Origin: Castor canadensis
Lineage: Eukaryota > Chordata > Mammalia > Rodentia > Castoridae
Direction of reading: 5' to 3'
NCBI RefSeq assembly: GCF_047511655.1
Contig: NC_133402.1
Location: 59,524,951 to 59,588,950, forward strand
DNA: 64,000 nt
The notes beneath the pieces are model-generated. The model was not told the DNA's origin. It did no database searches and saw only the letters and a program-made list of their open reading frames with translations. Below, one piece after another: positions 59,727-64,000 of the stretch (position 1 is the stretch's first letter; each line of letters opens with the position of its first letter). Position numbers and translations under genes: made by a program.

Positions 59727-59842
59727 CTGATGGTGTTGGTGCATGCCTGGGATACCATTACTCAGGAAAGAAAAGCAGGAGGATCATGAGTTCAAGGTCA
59801 GCCTGGGCTATATAGCAAGACCTTATCTCAAAAACAAGAGTA
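59727..59842 (+). mobile_element. B1-like SINE
   Basis: 'gctgatggtgttggtgcatg', 'aggaggatcatgagttcaag', 'gtcagcctgggctatatagc'. Confidence 0.8.
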
Positions 59843-60890
59843 TGGAATAAAAACATGTTTCAGGCATGTAAACTGAGAGATTATCACACAACACATGTAA
59901 AAACACATGTTTATACTTACAGAATCAAGATGGTTTACTACAGATAGGATACAGTAGAAATAACTATTAAAAATGAGGAATATTGAGGATGACTTAGGGA
60001 GTGTAAAAACAAAAATACAAGAAAGAATTGGTAAGGTATGGTGATAAATTTTATTGACATTTTGAAATGAAATGATCTTATTGACTACAGTTTTACAAGT
60101 AACATTTTATTTTCTTCATAGAAATGGAGCAAATGTGGTATTAACAATTTAATATTACAAGTTCGGCTTGCATGAGAAAAAAAACCTCTGGTCAGAATTT
60201 GAAAGGTATAAAATAATATGGAAGAGAAGTAATGGAAACATTTTCCATCCATGCATTGAAATCACCAGATGAACAGATTTAAAAAGAAGTATATACTTAG
60301 GCATGCTGATAATCTACACAAAACTCATTCAAAAGTGAGAACTAGATGGACTAGAGGACAGCGTCTCAGAAGGTGAAGAGATCGCTATGAAGAAACACTA
60401 TAAATCACGTACAGTAATATCATACAAGGAGATGCCCGAGAGCAGTTAGAAACACCAGGGAGGAGATAAGTCATGGCTAAAAGTCTTCATGAATGCATGG
60501 AAAGCATACAAGGAACTCACAACATAAGAAATGGTGTGATTTATTGGTTTGGGGAGAAACAGGAAGGGCAGCGATATGAAGTTGGAGAAACAGTGGATTT
60601 TTAAGAGAAAATAGCTGATGCAAAACAAAGGGGGATGATGGAACGCCTTGAGAATGAGTTTATGAAGTCCAGAAATCTCAAAGTACATTTTCTGGTCTCC
60701 TTAGGAAATATTTGATTTCAAAGACAGGAGGTAGAATGTTTTCCTTATCTGCTACCATTGGAAGTGTGCATGGAAAACACAATTGCCTGCACACAATTCC
60801 AGGTTGCTGGATGCTCCATGTGAAGGTCTCTGAGAATCACACAGGGCCTCCAGGAAAGTGGCCAGAGTTGTGTTAGTGTCCGAGCCAGCG
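59843..60890. other. Unique sequence downstream of PRR23-D
   Basis: No gene. A minus-strand AATAAA (plus-strand tttatt near 60540) lies about 0.92 kb past the PRR23-D stop and could end its transcript. Confidence 0.4.
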
Positions 60891-60891
60891 G

Positions 60892-61462
60892 TTCATTCAT
60901 TCCTGAACAGACAAGAAATTTCACTAACAAATCACAGGAGAAACAAACTGCCACCTCAAACCCAACCTAAATGAAAAATGCAACTGTCCATGGACCCCCA
61001 AGGATGATGTTAATACGTAGGAGGTGCATGGAGTCCACCCGGTAGGATCACTAGTACCCCCAGCTAGATTGGGAAGGAATCCTGGAGCAGTTCATTCATT
61101 TCTAGAACAGGCAAGAAATTCTGCTCAAAAGTCACGGAGAAACAAACTGAAATCTCCAACCAAACCAAAACGAGAAACGCAGCTGCTCAGTGTCTCTGAA
61201 TGACGACGTCAGTATCTAGGTGGTGCATGAAGATCAACCCTGTAGATACCAGACAGCGAGCAACTGTGGAATGGTTCATGCATTCCAGGAGCAGGCAAGA
61301 AATCTGAAAAAAAAAAAAAATTAGAGGAGAAACAAACTCGAACCTCAAACCAACCCCGATGGAGTTGCCCAGTGTCCGCGAATGTAGATGTCACACCTCG
61401 GGGCGGTGCTCGGGACATACCTGCGACATCACGAGATGGCGAGGAATCGCGGGGCGCTCCAC
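60892..61462. repeat. Diverged tandem repeat, about 190-bp units, at the 3' flank of PRR23-D
   Basis: Three units start at 60892, 61091 and 61275 with ttcattcatt or ttcatgcatt followed by a form of 'ctggaacaggcaagaaat'. Each then carries 'ggagaaacaaact' and a 'gcatg/gtgct' block in the same order. A fourth start, at 61463, is the 3' end of the PRR23-D coding sequence itself ('tcactcctggaacaggcgtc'). The periods are 199, 184 and 188 bp. Confidence 0.8.
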
Positions 61463-62155
61463 TCACTCCTGGAACAGGCGTCTGCGGGCCTTGCAGGCAG
61501 GGCGGGGAGGGCGCCGAGGGCGCGCGTGGGGACCCGGGCTCCTGCGTGGGCTCGGAGAGGGAGGCAGAGGCTGCAGCGGTGAGCCTGGGAAGGGCCTCGG
61601 AAGGTCGAAGATGGAGTGCCAAGGGCCTCCGTCTGGGTCGTCGCTGGACGATGGCATCGGGCCCAGGCACCAGGGGCTGGACAGCCTTGCGCTCAGGACG
61701 CCGGGGTCCCAGTCCTCTTCGTAGGCCGGTCGTTGGGCGGCGGCCGGGTAGAAGAAGCCGTGCTGGACGCCGCCGTCCTCCATGGGAGCGCCCGCGAAGG
61801 CGCCCAGCTCCAGGCCATCGGGCCAGTGTCCCTGCGCTCCCAGGTGCTGCTCGGCGAAGTCCAGGAGGCCCTCAGGGACGACGATGAGCTTGTGTCCCTG
61901 CAGCGCGACGGTGAGGACGTTGGCGGGCCCGGGCTCCAGCACCAGGTCGACGTGGCCCAGGGGCACCCGCAGGGCGCAGCCGGCGGCCAGGACCACCAGG
62001 GAGGTGGTGGGGTGTTGCAGGGCGAGCAGCGGGCCGGGGTCGGGGCCGGCGGGCTGGTCCAGTCGGGGGCGCTTGGCAGGGCTGGGCCCTGCGGGCTGCG
62101 GTGCCCACCCGGGCTCAGGGTGGGCGCTGGGGCTGCGGGGCCGGATGCCCACCAT
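61463..62155 (-). CDS. PRR23: PRR23 copy D (proline-rich protein 23), canonical end
   Basis: A 230-residue single-exon frame that starts at MVGIRPRSP (CCACATGG context) and ends in the family's normal CKARRRLFQE followed by TGA. It differs from A/B only at Gly25 to Ser (next to the basic AKRPRL signal) and Pro170 to Ser. The frame is open 66 codons upstream, with a sequence unlike that upstream of A. It lies outside the 10-kb duplication and both flanks differ from A-C, yet the coding block is almost identical to theirs. Of the four it looks most like an ordinary PRR23 gene. Function is unknown; the basic stretch suggests a nuclear location, by inference only. Confidence 0.9.
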   Translation of the reverse strand: MVGIRPRSPSAHPEPGWAPQPAGPSPAKRPRLDQPAGPDPGPLLALQHPTTSLVVLAAGCALRVPLGHVDLVLEPGPANVLTVALQGHKLIVVPEGLLDFAEQHLGAQGHWPDGLELGAFAGAPMEDGGVQHGFFYPAAAQRPAYEEDWDPGVLSARLSSPWCLGPMPSSSDDPDGGPWHSIFDLPRPFPGSPLQPLPPSPSPRRSPGPHARPRRPPRPACKARRRLFQE

Positions 62156-62344
62156 GTGGACGCGTGCGGGCTCCCGGGGCCTGGCGACGCGGTGGGTCGT
62201 GCACGGGTGACCGGCAGGTGCGGCTGCCAGGTGAGGCGGGCTGGGGGATCTGGGGGACCTGAGTCCTGTCTTCTGAGGCGTCCTGGGCTCCCGCTGGGCT
62301 CGGGCTCGCGCCTTGGAATCTTGGGCCTTCTTCACGCAGACCTC

Positions 62345-62690
62345 CACAAGCACTGGACGCCAATTCTGTTGCTAGTGACGTAGCGGAACGCCGTAGGGAA
62401 GTGTCAGGCTAAGCCCCGCCCCCTCGAGTCTCCGCCCCCATCGGCGGCTCTGATTGGTGGGTTACTGAGCGAACTACTTTCATAGGCCTCTAGGTGGCTG
62501 AGCAAGTGTGTTTTCTAGCGCTTGACTTCCGGACGCCAATTGCAATGGTTTGTGTGGAAAGGAAGTGTCACCCTAGGCTCCGACCCCTGGAGGTTTGCCT
62601 TTGACTAAAAGGCATTGTGATTGGTTGATGACTGTCAGGATGTACTTTTATGGCCTATAGGGTTGAAAGGATTTGCATAGCTTATTTTTA
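62345..62690. repeat. Promoter module present twice (176-bp period)
   Basis: The words ggacgccaatt, aggaagtgtca, gattggt and 'tataggcct'-like text occur in the same order at 62355-62500 and again at 62531-62665. The second copy is more AT-rich and its GC boxes are mostly lost. Confidence 0.7.
62375..62458 (-). promoter_or_regulatory. Predicted PRR23-D promoter, TATA-less
   Basis: Reading toward the gene: CCAAT (plus-strand attggt, 62453-62458), GC boxes tccgccccc (62431-62439) and ccccgccccc (about 62413-62422), then a CRE-like gtgacgtag (62375-62383). No TATA word lies between these and the gene. It is embedded in the CpG-rich block. Confidence 0.55.
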
Positions 62691-63539
62691 GAGAAAAAAT
62701 TATAGGCCAGACCTATCATGGCTGACCTTTAGATTGATTTTATGTTTCTCAATGGTTTCAGGGACTCCAGAAAAAAGATCACTCAAAAAGATTCCTCCCT
62801 CCACATTTACCCACTTAAATGGCACTTGGAATTTCTTTAGTGTTTGTTAAATCATTTCATTTTTCTCTTTTTGAGATAGGGTCTCACTGTGTAACCCAAG
62901 CTGGGTTTGAGTTTGCTGTGCAGCCCAGACTCGCCTCCAACTGGAGATTTCCTGCCTCAGCCCAGAACCATCATGGTTGTGCCAGTGTTAATCTTAGCTT
63001 TCTTGAGGCGAAGATCCTGTTGGAAAAAAAAAAGAGTCAGTGGAAAATACAGATTTCTTTCTCCAGCTCCAGGAGAAGTGCTTTAAAAATACTAAAGAGA
63101 AACGTTTGTGGTAATTTTTTCCTGAAGTTTCAGACTTGTAATGATAATTATAACATTAAAAATTAAGAAAATGTCAATATAATTACAAATTTTGATTGAG
63201 CATTTGTATGTCCATCATTTGACCAAGTATTTAATTTTTTTTCAATCCTCACAACAGTTGAGACTTTGAGTGGTAAAGTCCATATTCTGAAATTATATAC
63301 ATAGTTTGTATTGGATGTGGAAATCAAGTGCGGACATATCTGATTTTAAATCAAGGACACTTTCTGTATGTATACATATATGTTACACACAGGAGTCGCC
63401 ATTGGTAAGGTATGTGCCATTTAAATTAAAATGGTTCTTCCCGTTTATATTCCTGTGTGCCAAATGTGTTTCAATTTCACGACACCCTTACATTTTTCAT
63501 AGTCAGATTCTTAAATCTTTTCCAACCTCTTATGGTATT
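62691..63539. other. Upstream flank of PRR23-D
   Basis: It holds a reverse 7SL-like SINE at about 62862-62990 ('gagatagggtctcactgtgt'). The text around 63210-63380 ('atttgacca', 'cctcacaa', 'tttgtattggatgtgg') resembles 26630-26760 upstream of PRR23-A, which suggests that the D locus is an older paralogue of the same block. No gene. Confidence 0.4.
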
Positions 63540-63745
63540 TTGTGTTTTTACTTTTCATTTCTGATTACTTAGGAAGTAGATAATTTTTCATATGCTTATT
63601 GGCCATTCTTATATCTTCCTTTTTGAAATATTCCTATCAGCTATTTTTTGTTTTAAAAAATTGAATATCAAAATATTGTATGCCATTTATTTATCAGACA
63701 TATGTATAGCATATGTCTCTATCACTTTCCCATAGTCTTCAATGA
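63540..63745 (-). mobile_element. Old L1 fragment
   Basis: 'atttctgattacttaggaag', 'tttttcatatgcttattggc' and 'ccatttatttatcagacata' follow the reverse complement of an old mammalian L1 ORF2 end. Confidence 0.5.
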
Positions 63746-64000
63746 TTTTAACACCTAATTCCCTGTTATACTCATCAGTTCTACTGGCATACCTTGTGAT
63801 GATTTTAATATTCTCATAGACTTTCCTGGAATCCTGGCCTTAGTTCTCTTTCCCTTCAACAATTTTATCCTCCCTCCTATTCACTGATTCATACTCGCCT
63901 TTGTAATTATCCCAAGTTGCAATCCTCTTATAAACTCTCTTGACTTAAATCCCTCCAGTTTTGGCACTATTTTTCTTCTTTATATATGAAACTCTTGTAT
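63746..64000. other. AT-rich sequence to the window edge
   Basis: No feature is recognised. It may continue the old L1 fragment. Confidence 0.3.

Noticed and set aside
61463-62155. PRR23-D as a processed retrocopy of A-C
   Set aside because: It has its own diverged but recognisable leader and promoter, no A tail at the 3' end and no target duplication, so a segmental paralogue with gene conversion fits better.

Overview
The window is mammalian nuclear DNA with few genes and many retrotransposons. The SINEs (ID-like tRNA-derived units, alone or fused to a 7SL/B1-like left half) and the L1 3' ends (a G-rich tract followed by a short tail ending near 'gcacatatgaataataaa') point to a rodent outside the mouse/rat group. 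My best guess is a beaver-like (Castor) genome, from memory of its repeats and not from any search.

The only protein-coding genes I can support are four copies of PRR23 (proline-rich protein 23; single-exon, function unknown), all on the minus strand: A 24166-24945, B 34095-34874, C 44023-44802, D 61463-62155. In human and mouse this family sits beside FOXL2, so the window is probably the FOXL2/PRR23 neighbourhood. Copies A-C have a TATA/GC-box/CCAAT promoter. D has a TATA-less, GC-box promoter whose module is present twice. Copies A-C have lost the usual stop after the conserved C-terminal LFQE and read on about 30 codons. D keeps the ancestral end.

Layout. 1-21.6 kb: no gene recognised; MIRs, ID/B1-like SINEs, an old L1 and simple repeats lie in unique sequence with a few candidate conserved non-coding stretches. 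21.6-56.3 kb: a segmental duplication of three units (21846-31768, 31769-41697, 41698-56344), each with one PRR23 copy. Units 1 and 2 share a 9,929-bp spaced near-identity from about 23.5 kb to 34.9 kb. Unit 3 is an older, diverged copy enlarged by a full-length but broken L1 (46513-52401) and another L1. 56.3-59.4 kb: L1 insertions. 59.4-64 kb: SINEs, a 190-bp-period tandem repeat forming the 3' flank of PRR23-D, the gene itself, its promoter and repeat-rich upstream DNA.

The history can be read from the sequence. Recombination between two SINEs made an old tandem duplication and left a chimeric SINE at the junction. L1 and SINE insertions then marked the two paralogues separately. A recent unequal exchange through the PRR23 genes made the middle, hybrid unit. 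The four PRR23 reading frames differ at only a few positions although their flanks are clearly diverged, which indicates gene conversion confined to the coding block. I see no prokaryotic features, CRISPR arrays, rRNA or functional tRNA genes.
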